A stretch of DNA of 26,696 nt from the NCBI GenBank assembly GCA_003427395.1, contig BFEA01000239.1:338903-365598 (forward strand), read 5' to 3'. The position numbers and the translations under genes are program-made. Below are positions 8,795 through 18,320 of this stretch, in pieces. The notes beneath the pieces are model-generated. The model was not told where the DNA came from. It saw only the letters and a program-made list of their open reading frames with translations, and did no database searches. The stretch is from Chara braunii (lineage: Eukaryota > Streptophyta > Charophyceae > Charales > Characeae). Positions within the stretch are counted from its first letter, which is position 1. Each line of letters opens with the position of its first letter.

Positions 8795-9518
8795 CTAGTC
8801 CATAGTCAGTAAGGATTCGAGAGTGGTAGACCGGTAGGGAAGAGGGGGCGGGGCGAGATGGGTAGTTAGCTTGCCAGGGTCCTTTGTGTCTTTTCCCATT
8901 CCTTTCTCAGGGTTTTCTTTAGTTTCCCGCTCCTTGGGGGTGGAGGAGGGTATGGGGGAGTCAAGGGTTCTTCTTCGGGCCTCTCTTTTCTTCCTACAGC
9001 TTAGACCAGGTTGCTCATTTCCATCATAGCTCTGCCTCTTTAACTTTCCCTCAATCGAGACACGAACTTTCTCTTCAGTCAACTTTGTATACCTAGCAGG
9101 GTAGCCTATAATTCTTTCGACTTTCGTAGCATGAAGCAGACGAGGCTCCCCTTGCTTCATGCACTTAACTACTGGCATGCTGGCTTTATTCCCAGGATGA
9201 CAATTTGTTGTCATAACACAATTGGTTTTCTCATTTTATGCCTTGGCATTGTTGATAACAAATTGTAGGCAAGTTTTCGTATGTGACTCAACGTCAGACA
9301 TTTGCCTCGGAAGGAGATGTTCATCCAGTACAACCGCCGCCTTTGCTGTGGTGATACCCACTTCGAATCAATGAACATAGGCACAACTCCCCCTAAGTGC
9401 TTCGTAATCTCAAATCCATCTTCCCATTTCATTGAGAAAACATTCTCGAGCAGACACCATTCTGGTTTCGTCTCATTCATTACTCTTAGAGCATCCACAA
9501 ATAATCTGCTTTTCGGCC
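8795..9518 (-). pseudogene. DNMT3-like C5 cytosine methyltransferase, C-terminal fragment carried by element A
   Basis: Two overlapping minus-strand frames together read as the C-terminal half of a DNMT3-type catalytic domain. The first (9518 to 9211) has LLENVFSM (motif VI, ENV), FIDSKWVSPQQRRRLYWMN (motif VIII) and a short target-recognition stretch. The second (9214 to 8795) has ATKVERIIGYPARYT (motif IX). They differ by a -1 frame change in 9211-9235. Motif I and the catalytic Pro-Cys of motif IV are absent because element B's LTR starts at 9519. The leading residues of the open frame come from that LTR. No clear motif X follows motif IX. The tail is Lys/Arg/Pro-rich and ends at a TAG 2 nt before the element A hairpin and polypurine tract. 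The gene was thus the last ORF of a retrotransposon. It cannot encode an active enzyme as it stands. An ordinary host DNMT pseudogene is the alternative, but the polypurine-tract junction argues against it. Confidence 0.82.
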
Positions 9519-10125
9519 TGTGCAATCCACGTTTTCAGTACAACTTTTCCTCTCCCCTAGGTTCAGGCTTAGCCAATTCCGCATGCATTTTTCCGGGTCA
9601 TTCTTCCCGGCTTTTCTCAGGTCCTACCAATTTCGCATGCATATCACCCCTTTGTCCTTTTTTGCTTCTTTCTTAACTTTCCATGTATCGTACTCAGTTC
9701 ATCCCTGGTGCACTTCTCTTCTTAGGCACCTTGTCAGGCTTTCTTCTCAAGCCAATGCAAGCCAATTACTCATCAATTTCTCAGCCTGCCAGTCCTTTTC
9801 TCAGGTCCATGCAAAGTCAATTATACCGATCTTTTCTTTCCCGGTCGTCTTGCCAGGCCCTTCTCTCAAGCTCATACCAATTTCTTGCTCAAGTCCTTTC
9901 TGTCCGGGGCATCTTGCCAGGCCCCCTTTTCTCAGGCCCATGCAAACCCAATTACAAGTCTTTTTCTTTTCTGGGCGTCTTGCTAGGCCCTTTTTCTCAG
10001 GCCCACGCACAGCCAATTACACAATTCTTTTCTGTTCTGGGCATCTTGCCAGACCCCTTTTCTCAGGCTCGCGCAAAGCCAATTACACAATTCTTTTGCA
10101 TGCGTTTTCATTGGTAGATGGCACA
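9519..10125 (-). mobile_element. Element B 3' LTR (607 bp)
   Basis: On the plus strand the segment starts TGTGCAATCC and ends GATGGCACA, so it has 5-bp inverted ends TGTGC/GCACA, typical of LTRs. Its right end abuts a polypurine tract and its left end abuts interrupted DNMT coding sequence. The 5 bp next to it in the DNMT gene (9514-9518, CGGCC) should be the target-site duplication. Most of its length is a degenerate 65-bp tandem repeat. No partner LTR is in the window, so the 5' LTR must lie right of 26696 or be lost. Confidence 0.72.
9545..10110. repeat. ~65-bp degenerate tandem repeat inside LTR B
   Basis: Units carry TTGCCAGGCCC, then TTTTCTCAGG, then CCATGCAAACCCAATTACA. The CTCAGG/CTCAAG mark is at 9616, 9746, 9800, 9864, 9931, 9996 and 10062. 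The last four steps are 64-67 bp; the left copies are more diverged. Plus-strand open frames here show repeated GILPGPFSQA-like words and are by-products of the repeat. Confidence 0.9.
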
Positions 10126-10139
10126 TCTTCCCCCCACTC
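10126..10139 (-). other. Element B polypurine tract
   Basis: On the minus strand GAGTGGGGGGAAGA directly precedes the LTR start TGTGCC. It shares GAGTGGGGGGAA with the element A tract 1.37 kb away. Confidence 0.75.
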
Positions 10140-10142
10140 GAA

Positions 10143-10162
10143 ACGCGATGTCCCCATCGCGT
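10143..10162 (-). promoter_or_regulatory. Perfect hairpin 5' of element B polypurine tract
   Basis: On the minus strand ACGCGATG, loop GGGA, then CATCGCGT: 8 of 8 pairs. It ends a few nt before GAGTGGGGGG. Its position, purine loop and stem core (C-G-x-GATG) match the element A hairpin. Confidence 0.65.
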
Positions 10163-12401
10163 GACTGGTTCTCACTCGGAGGTACGCAGACCTTTGGCCC
10201 ACCAACCGCAGTCAAGGACACAAGCCCATCCGCTTCACAAAAGGAAGAGTGATCAGTTCCTCCCCAGCGAATGACGCCTCATCCTTCTACTCGGTCCGAC
10301 CTTTCTTCTCTCACGTGGCGAGCACCAATACTAAGGTTCTTCCTCACGTCTGGCAGGCAGGTCCAATCCAAGCCTTCCAGGGCCTCGTCTAGCCGTAAAA
10401 GCGTTCCTCGCGAATCGTTCCTCCCGAGTGGTAATTTTCTGGATCCGGCCTCTTCCTTTCAAGAGAGTTGGGGCTCTCCTTTAGTTTGCGAGTGCAGTTA
10501 CGAAGACCTCGCAATTAGTCCCGAAACGGTTGTAATGTTCCGACAGGACAGTGTCAATGCCCCGTGGTGGTGGCGGACTCCACCCGGTACCTTGCCAGCC
10601 TCTCCCCTTGGACAGTGCCACCCAACTTAGCGGGGACAACCGTGGTCCGACCCAAACAGCCATGACACCCCTCTATGACATGTCGTGCGGTTGGAGAATA
10701 GCAAAATAGACTAGATGAGAATGGCTCTCTCGCCCATTTGACTTTCTCACCCTTTGACGTTTAGGCATCCAACAAGAGGCGCAATTTGAAATCCTCGACT
10801 AGAGCTCATTGTCGGGGTCAGTTTCGGACGTCCCGCACCGATCCAAGTGGTAGGTGCCTTGGTCCTTTAGCCCTCATCCTCTTAAAGGAGAAACAGGTCG
10901 CGCTGAGACTTTTTCCTTCAAGGGGATGGGTCGCGGTGCGTGCACCGGTATCCCCCTCTTGCTGAGGCCAAAGACTAGAAGAAAAGAGAAATCCATTTCA
11001 ATGTTATTTCCAAGTCCATTTCAAGTTGCATAAAATCTTCTGTTTATGCAATGCAATTTCCAATACTCAATCCAATTCCAATGCTCAATCTCATCCCAAT
11101 ACTCAGTCAAATTCCAATGCACAGTGCAATATCTCTTCCAGGGCTGAGTCCAATATCTTTTCCAAGGCTGAGTCCAATATCTTTTCCAAGGCTGGGTCCA
11201 ATATCTTTTCCAAAGCTCAGCTCTTCCCAACGTCTTTTCCAAGGCTCAGCTCTTCCCAATGTTTTTTCCAAGGCTCGGCTCAATATCTCTTCCAAGCTCA
11301 ACTCTTTCCAATCTCATGCGTCTCAAGCAGCCGTGCAAGGGGATCCCAGTGCCAATTCCAAAGAATGACCCTTGTCAGGGGCCATTCCGAAGAACCTGGT
11401 TAGGGTCGCTCTTTCCAATTCCAAGTCGAACAGCCTGGTTAGGGCCGTTATTATCCATTCCACTGTTAGCGCCCGAGGGGGTAGGCGTCAAGGACACGGA
11501 TCCTATTCTCGTCTCAGGGGTTAGAAGGCGGCCATCTTCTCGGGTTTTTACGCATGGTTCTTTCTCTTTGTCGTGTCATTTATCATTCTTATGTCCATCC
11601 ATACATCCGACTTAGCGTCTAGTGCTCGAGTTGAGGCTTGCGACCCCAAGCAGCACTAGCCCGCCCGGTCGTTCAACCATTATAAGAAGTGCTTGCTCAT
11701 TTCAATGTTTCCTTTCTCTGGCCTCTCATGCCCTTTCATTGCTCTGGACTTGTCCGGGATAGGTTGGATTAGGTTCCTAGGGAAGAGGATTTTTCATGCT
11801 TCTTTACCCATAGGTCTCCTAACCTCTCACAGGGACTCCTACCATGACTCATTCAACCCTGGATACACAATTCAAAAAAAAGAAAAGCTTTTGCCATCAA
11901 TTTTTCTTTGAAACTTCAACAGTCCCCATACCCTTGCCCATCTCTCAAGAAATAGTCAATCATCCCTAATCCCCTTCTTACTACCAAAAAGCTTAGATTT
12001 CTCAAAGGAGCGAGTACTTATCTAAAGTAGCACTGGTCGCCGATCCCTCACTAGCTTCCCCAGTCCACAGAGTTGTTATGTCGCAACTCTTCCAAAAAAA
12101 GGAGACAAGGTTCGAATGCAAAGAAACAACATTACGGACTTGTCTCATCTAGGCCCCTCTGTCTTTCCTTTGCTTTTCTTAAACCAAACCCAGCCTTTCG
12201 TAGTTCTACTCTTAAGTGCAATGATCCCCATGCCCTTTTCTGAAGAAGCTGCCCAGTTTTAGCTTATTTCAAACTAAAAAGTTGTCTTATTGCAGTCCAT
12301 TCTCAGAAGATTTAGATGCAAAATTCAGAATGATAGATCTACCTGCCCAAGTACCATCCCTTACCAATTTCTAGCTACTCCCTGCTATGCCTGTTACCCC
12401 T
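10163..12401 (-). other. Element B non-coding 3' region
   Basis: About 2.2 kb between the post-integrase ORF and the polypurine tract. I found no domain in any frame. The only structured part is the short tandem repeat at 11050-11310. The rest is mixed-composition sequence with no credible gene, RNA or promoter. Confidence 0.6.
11050..11310. repeat. 24-bp minisatellite and related short repeats
   Basis: The right part has consecutive 24-bp units TCCAATATCTTTTCCAAGGC(TGAG) at about 11150-11220, then 29-30-bp variants containing CTCAGCTCTTCCCAA. The left part (11050-11125) has shorter CCAATACTCAAT/CCAATGCTCAAT units. The minus-strand frame shows a repeated WKRYWTQP octapeptide, which is simply the 24-bp unit translated. 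Confidence 0.9.
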
Positions 12402-13074
12402 TTACTGCCCTGCTGCCCTGCGCCGAGCCTCCCTTGCACGATCATCAATCTCTCGTTGCATTCGTCTCTTTGTCCTTTGCAGCTGAAGGAGTGCCTCCTC
12501 CGTGAAGAAGGTTGTTGGGGATATGTCCTCTCCCCTGCTCAGCTTTTCCTTTCCCTTCATTGCCCACTCATACCGCAAGATACTGGCCCATTGATCGAAC
12601 CAATCGCTAAAGTCGGCCCAAACTCTCTTATCCATTTGTCCTTTTCTTCCCCCGGGTCCTCCTCTCTTCCCCGTACTTCCCTTGTGGGTGTTGTCACTTC
12701 ATCCTCTTCCTCCTCGCTGCTGAGGTCTATGACCTCGATGGGCTCCTCCTCCTCCATCCTTCTGCCTTTTCCCTAGGCTCCCCTCTTCCTCACTGCTAGT
12801 GTCATTTTTCCGACGGGAGAACTATTGGCTCCCCCCCTCTCAGTGGTGACGGTCCCTTGGTTCCTTTCTTCCTCCCCCCTCTGTTCACAACCAGATTGTG
12901 GTCAAATCCCACATACAACTTCCTCTTTCTGGAACTTGACTCTCCAGCCTGTCTTGTTGGTTGCTGTTCATTTGGTCGGTTGATAGCGTTGCTGTCATTC
13001 TCATTTCCAAACTGCATCTTGTCTTTTCTTGCTTTTCTTCTTCTTCCCAGGTCCTGTCCATACATAACAGTCAC
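12402..13074 (-). pseudogene. Element B post-integrase ORF with SUMO-interaction-like motif (broken)
   Basis: Three minus-strand frames follow one another downstream of integrase: 13074-12802 (basic, with SSRKRKLYVGF and GGRKKGTKG, possible nuclear localisation sequences), 12757-12557 (EEEEPIEVIDLSSEEEEDE) and 12635-12402 (Trp-rich DFSDWFDQWASILRYEW, then the Arg-rich helix-like QRTKRRMQREIDDRAREAR). They look like one protein of about 220-260 residues broken by frame changes near 12800 and 12630 and a TAG at 12773-12775. VIDLSS followed by acidic residues fits the SUMO-interacting motif consensus. I recognise no enzyme domain. It is an accessory ORF between integrase and the 3' LTR. A role in binding SUMOylated host proteins is inference. 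Confidence 0.5.
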
Positions 13075-13429
13075 CGCATCCCCTCATACGCACACATTCC
13101 CTCCCACTCCCATTTGCAGATTTGCAGGCTTCCCCAGAACTCTTGCTTGCCCCCATATAGTTGGTAGTCTCATTATCCCTTAGAACCCTTGACACATTGT
13201 CTGAGCGCATAGGTACCTCATGTAGACAGTCCCTAGAGTTGCCCCACAAAAACTATGGTACATTGTCCCATGCTCCCAACCTCATTCATACTCAGCCCAG
13301 GCAGTTACCCATGTTTCACAGGAAAAGACACAAAAGAACAACCCCTGCAGTCTTGATTACTTCCGCAGGAAGGCGGTATAGACTCATAGCCAGCTGCCTG
13401 CTTTTCAAGTTGTCAATTCCCCCGTTTCC

Positions 13430-14540
13430 GTGTCATGAGCCTCCTGTAACCATTGCTCCACCGGATCCCTGCTCAAAAACCTGACCAGCCTCTATCCCAG
13501 AAATGGTCCTTTTATCCTAGTACCATCGAGATCTTCAAGTTCAAAAGTGTTCAGACCCACCCGCTTTGCGACCCTGTAGGGGCCTTTGAACCTTTTTCCC
13601 AGCTGTCCAGACCCTCTGCTTTCAAGTGTCGAGTTCCTGACTAGTACCTTTTCTCCCACTTGAAGCGGCTCCTTCTGGATATTCTTTACCTGATCCCACC
13701 TTGCTTTGTCCCTCATTCGACTATCCATTACCCGCCTGACCACATCCTCCAAGGCTTCCTCATTTCTCACGACCTGTTGGCAACGTGCCGCAATTAGTTC
13801 GTCCGTAGACATGTGCGGATTGTCATCTAGCCTGTTCCAGGTAGGAACCAGAGCTTCCATCGGGAAATCGATCTCCCTCCCATACCAGAGTTCTACCGGA
13901 ATGCATCCCGTCGTCTTTTTTGGCGTCATGTTCTCAGAGAAGACCGCCTGCTTAAGGTATCGAGGCCAGTTTGCTAGGTCATCCGCCGCCAACTTAGCGA
14001 TCGTGTTTTTCAAGGTCTGGTGCCCCCTCTCTACTGGTGCATTTGCCTCAGAATGGTATGGTTCAATGATCTTGATAGGTACGCACAACGTCTTGAGCCT
14101 GCTTAGCACTTCGTGATTTACAAATTCCGTCCCATTATCCACTATAAACCTGCGCACAAAGGGGTGCCTTAGGTAGAAGTCCTCTATCCAATCGGCCACT
14201 CCCTTCCCCGTCTTTCTCTTAAGAGTTACTGCCTCCACGTAACCACTGAGATTATCCCTTGCGTCCAGGATGTACCTATACCCATCCGTCGATACATGGT
14301 CGAGGTGGACCAAGTGCCCCGGCCCTAGTACCCGGGTCGGTCTAAGGGGCTCGAAGACGCGTGCGGAACTTCTCTCTTGGCATATCAGGCACGTCTGGCA
14401 ATATGTTGCCACCATACCCGCCATCCCTGGCCAGAAGTAGAGGGGCGCGATTTTCGCAAGGGTCCCTTTTGACGACGTGTGCCCTCCGGCTAGTCCATTG
14501 TGCATTGCCTGAATAACATCCAACTGTCAAGACCTTCCGC
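13430..14540 (-). pseudogene. Ty3/gypsy integrase (element B)
   Basis: Retroviral-type integrase that would insert the DNA copy. In order: an HHCC zinc-binding region (MHNGLAGGH, then YCQTCLICQ), and a DDE core with Asp in GHLVHLDHVSTDG, Asp in RRFIVDNGTEF and Glu in EANAPVERGHQTL. A C-terminal region follows with QVGEKVLVRNS and a GKRFKGPYRV motif common in Ty3 integrases. The 14523-13492 frame has 343 codons without a stop. It is entered by a -1 frame change near 14530 from the RNase H frame. It ends at TAG 13492-13494, after which the same frame continues to a similar RLVRFLSRDP tail (about 13430). No chromodomain is visible. This is the best preserved part of element B. Confidence 0.93.
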
Positions 14541-15560
14541 ATACAACACGTCTGGCATCATCCCTTCTTCTTTCTTGAACAGGTGGCCGTTCCTTAAGAC
14601 ATACTTTTCGGCTTCCTCCCTTGCCTTGGGGCTGACTTGCTTAGGCTGCTTGTTTCCTATAAGCAGCAAACCGATTTCTCTAAAAATGCCCTCATACATC
14701 TGTATAAGGAAGAATTCTCGTTCCTTCCGATCAGCATCCTGCTCCTCCTGAGTCTGGTTAACTAGGGACCGCCACTCCCTTTGCGCCCAGGTCTCTATTA
14801 GGGTCATCACAGCGTCCCGTCCCCCTTCAACGACCATTGCCATCAGTTCCTCTTTGGGTCTTACCGCTGCTCCCCACGCATCCTTTTCCCCTTTGTGGCT
14901 AAACGTGGTGACCGGTCCTTCCCTGAGTTCCGCCACTACCGCAGGCGCGCCCTTTTCCAGAGTCTGGATCAGCAACTGACTCGTTGTCGGCGCGGCGTTT
15001 GCCATCTCGTTATCCACGACGAGGGTCCCTCCCTCGTATTCCAGGAAGGCGTCAATTGGCTCCGCATCCTCTATTCCCTCTGGTGTAATACACACCCTAC
15101 TCAGCCCATCCGCCCTATTTCGAAGCCCCGCAATTCGCTCGACCTTGTAGTCGAATTGCCATATGAAGCCTATCTATCTCCCAACGGTTGGATCTATAGG
15201 TTTGTAGTTCCTCAGTGCTCCTGCAACGTCGGTCGGATCGATCCTTAGAATAAATCGCCTCCCGAACAGGTGTGCCTGGAAGGTCTTGAGACAATGCAGG
15301 ATAGCTAGGACCTCTTTCTTGAACTGTGAGTACCGCCGCTCTGCCGAATTCAAGGTTCTACTCTCAAATCTGATCGGTCTTTCCTTACCCTCCTTGCTTT
15401 TTTGTATCAATACTCCTCCTACTGCCAACGGTCCCCCGTCTGTTTCTAAGATAAACGGTCGTCCTACTTCATCATTGAAGCAGGGTGCAGCCAAGGTAAC
15501 CTGATCAGAAGACGGGACATCTTTGACAGTTTGAGCTGCCGCTTCCCTATCCTCGGTCCG
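14541..15560 (-). pseudogene. RNase H and connection region (element B)
   Basis: RNase H degrades the RNA strand during reverse transcription. Motifs in order: Asp in ILETDGGPLAVGGVL, Glu in ERRYSQFKKEVLAIL, Asp in LRIDPTDVAGAL, and the last Asp in RNRADGLSR. An in-frame TAG (15174-15176) interrupts it after PIDPTVGR. The same frame resumes at once (IGFIWQFDYKVERIAG), where a Trp codon would be expected, so TGG to TAG is the simplest explanation. The following 150 codons (15095-14550) are a connection segment leading to the integrase zinc finger, with QPKQVSPKAREEAEKY just before the integrase N-terminus. Confidence 0.88.
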
Positions 15561-16757
15561 GTCCATAGTGCCACCTTCCCTAATCATTGCGCGGATGGGC
15601 TCAGCTATCTTTGCAAATCCTTTGATAAAGATCCTCCAGAATCCGACCACCCCTAGGAAGGCTCTTACTTTCGTCGTGGTGCGCAGGGGTCTTGGCCATT
15701 AGGAGATCTTATCCGTCTTCGCCGGGTCGGGTTTCCTTCCATAGGCCCCACAGCGAAACCCTAATATGGTCACTTCCGGAACGGCCAAGATGCTCTTTGG
15801 TCCACTTGCGGTAATATTATAGACCAAAAATCGTTGTAGGAGGTCCTTGATGTCCTGTAGATGATCCCAGACAAACTTTCGTACACCCGGCTCGACCTCT
15901 GTCTCATCCTTGTTCCGCGCGCCCTTTATGGGATTATCGTCTTTATACGGCTTGCACTTCTCCGGGAACATGTCCCCTGCTACGGCAAGCATTCTCCTCT
16001 ATGCTTCTGCCACCGCGTTTATGAAACCCATAGGGGTCACTTGCATCTGCAACTGCCCTACCGGTGTGTGCATGGCGGTGTACGGCCTATCCATCGCATC
16101 GAGCGACAGTTGGTCATATCCTGAGTACAAATCTATCAGGGAGTAAATACTTCACCCAGCGTGGGATTCTGCCAGTAGGTCGATCTGTGGGAGCGATCCT
16201 ACATCCCGGATTGATACTGCGTTCAGCTTCTGCAAGTCCTGAATCCATCTGAGTGTCTTGTTTGGCTTCCGGAAAACGAACCACTTGTTTGCATAGGGGG
16301 ATGCGGTGGGTTCGACTACGAACGAATCTATCTTGGCCCTAAGTAATTCAGTGACCTCCGCTGCTATTCCAAACTCATAGGCAGGTCCTTTGTTGTTCCA
16401 GCATTCGTGTTCTACCGTGTGGATCCTAACAGGGGAAATTAGCTTTGCATCCAACCGACCTTTCTGGTGGTCATTGAAGGCGAAGGCTAAATGAAACTCT
16501 TGGCACACCTGTCTTATCAACTGCGTTTCTTCCCTCGTTATGAACCCTTCCACCCCTATTTTCATAGTGTCTGCTACCTCATCAGGTATCTGATGCCCTT
16601 CTGCCGCTCGCCTCTCTCTTATTACCCACAGGATTTCCTCCTCCTTTTCCATGGCCTCTTCCTTTGATGTTTCCACTAGGATCGAGACCGGTTTGGCCTT
16701 CTTTCCTACGGGTTTGTACTTTCGCACACTTCCTTCCGGGATCGTTCTCCTAAAAAA
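15561..16757 (-). pseudogene. Ty3/gypsy reverse transcriptase (element B)
   Basis: Palm and fingers motifs in order: GRLDAKLISPVRIHTVEHE, SPYANKWFVFRKPNKTLRW, IQDLQKLNAVSIRDVGSLP, YSLIDLYSGYD (first catalytic Asp), VTPMGFINAVAEA, then YKDDNPIKG at 15947-15921 (catalytic Asp pair), and the thumb start GFWRIFIKGFAKIAEPI. The frame is continuous from 16751 but broken by three stops: TGA 16152-16154 (expected Arg, CGA), TAG 15999-16001 (expected Gln, CAG) and TAA 15699-15701. The YxDD box has Lys at the second position where a hydrophobic residue is normal, so the copy is doubly dead. The gene is entered from the protease frame by a -1 shift at a TTTTTTA heptamer (16757-16751). Confidence 0.93.
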
Positions 16758-17655
16758 TGAACGGTCGGGATCGGCCTTGCCAACTCCATGGCGCGTGGTT
16801 GGAGACTGACAACTTTCCCATTTAGGCAGTAGCCTTTCTGGACCTCTTGTTCAAATTTTGCCAGCGCGGCCGGGTCTACCCCGACTTTGTGATATCTAAT
16901 AGCTTTGATAAGTTGCAGCAAATCTGGGATTTCGAGGACTACTTTTGTCGTTTCCTTCCGGCCTTCCTTCGGCTTGGGCAGGCTGGCCCCAAGTTCAACT
17001 TCCGACTCTTTTTCTGCGACCATAACCCCTAGGACCTCGTCCTCTTGCCTTCTTTTCTTTAAGGGGAGGCCCATTTTGATCCATTCCTTTTTGCTGAAGG
17101 CCTCCTCAATCATGATTTCTACCATTTCCCTTATACCTTCCAACCGTGCGAATGCCCCTTTTCGCGCACTCTCTTTAAACGTGGGTGACCAGGTGGCCAA
17201 CTTGCCCTTTGGAGGATCCCCTCCGGTCCCGAGAAGTCGGAGTTCTCCGCGGCCAGTCACCGGGTCCTCTATATCTACCATATACGTACCATCGTGCAAG
17301 TGCATGCCTATCATTTCCACGTTGGCACACCATGGTCTCCCGAGGATTATGTCGTGATCCATGTCTTCCATTACGGTCATTCGCTGAAACGACCAGATCG
17401 ACTCTCGGATGCCTGCCTTAACTGCGAACTTGGTGACATACCCTGCAAAGGGAATTTCCCCGCCGCCCCCCCGGATGCTCCCCGTCACCTCCTTGTTTAC
17501 GGTGCAGCCGGTAATCGCTGCAAAGTCCCGTCGTATGAGGGTAATTTCCGCACCACCGTCCACTAATGCATCTGTGTGGTGGGTTTCGATTTGCACTTTC
17601 AGCTTTCCTACGGGCAACGCATGGAAGCTAAGCTTTGTCCCGGGAGGTGCCCTCA
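16706..17655 (-). pseudogene. Retropepsin-like protease and linker (element B)
   Basis: Aspartic protease that would cut the Gag-Pol precursor. The N-terminal half has the active-site loop ALVDGGAEITLI and, about 70 residues later, the flap-end signature HDIILGRPW. The active-site triplet is Asp-Gly-Gly instead of the usual Asp-Ser/Thr-Gly. The rest (about 200 codons) is a charged linker to RT. It is open from about 17655 to the stop at 16706 without internal breaks. The ATG-less start suggests it is normally entered from gag by read-through or frame change; a TGA and -1 change at 17653-17655 separate it from the preceding frame. It overlaps the RT frame by about 115 nt. Confidence 0.85.
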
Positions 17656-18320
17656 GACTTCACCCCCTTCTCGGTCCGGTAGGCTTAGGCGGATGTCCGC
17701 AAAGGCTTTCTCCAGATCTTCCAGATCCCCTGGAATTCTTTGGAGGTTAGAGACCCCTTGCGGCGCCTTGGCCTCTTTGACTTCCTGTTCCTGTGGTTCC
17801 GCGGCCTCCTCTACCTCTACGCGTCTGCGCGTTAGCAGGTGCCTAAGCCCCTTAAGCAGTCTCGGGCTTGCTTGCAACATGGCTTGAAACGACACAGATA
17901 CCATGGTGCCCAGGAGCTTGCTCAAGGTGTCATCGACTTCCGGTATAGCGAGGATCGGGATTTGGTATCTAAATTTCTTCTTTGCCGCCGCAACCTTGTC
18001 TACCGGCTCTTCTTCCCTTACCTTTCCGTAGACCTTTTCTTGTTCCCCGGGTTCAGTTTCTTACTGATCTGCGCTAGTCCCTGCGACTTCTTCCATTACT
18101 GTATCTTGAATAAGCTTCTTTTCTGCGCCGGCCCGTCGGGTGGTGATATTTACCCTATCCTGCCCGTTGCCTTTCATGATAAAGTTGGTCTGTGGTCCGC
18201 GCCCCCTTGGTTGGTCCCAGACAATCTCGGCTACCGGTTCCGCTTCTACGGCAGCTATATCCAAATTATTCAGGAGGATGACGGCATGCCGCATCCCTCC
18301 CGGTGAATTCCAATTTATGC
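17653..18320 (-). pseudogene. Gag-protease linker domain (element B)
   Basis: A second part of the Gag precursor, in a -1 frame relative to the zinc-knuckle frame. It starts INWNSPGGMRHAVILLNNLD, continues through a stop TAA (18061-18063) and ends DDTLSKLLGTMVSVSFQAM...LTRRRVEVEEAAEP before TGA 17653-17655. I do not recognise a named domain. The hydrophobic DDTLSKLLGTMVSVSF segment and basic LLTRRRVEV look structured. Continuity with gag and protease on the same strand makes it part of the same gene. Confidence 0.6.

Noticed and set aside
9520-10164. 214-codon plus-strand ORF rich in Phe, Ser and Pro
   Set aside because: It lies within the 65-bp tandem repeats of LTR B, runs antisense to the element and has no recognisable domain.
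11021-11301. WKRYWTQP repeat protein on the minus strand
   Set aside because: Exact translation of a 24-bp minisatellite; both strands and other frames are equally open.
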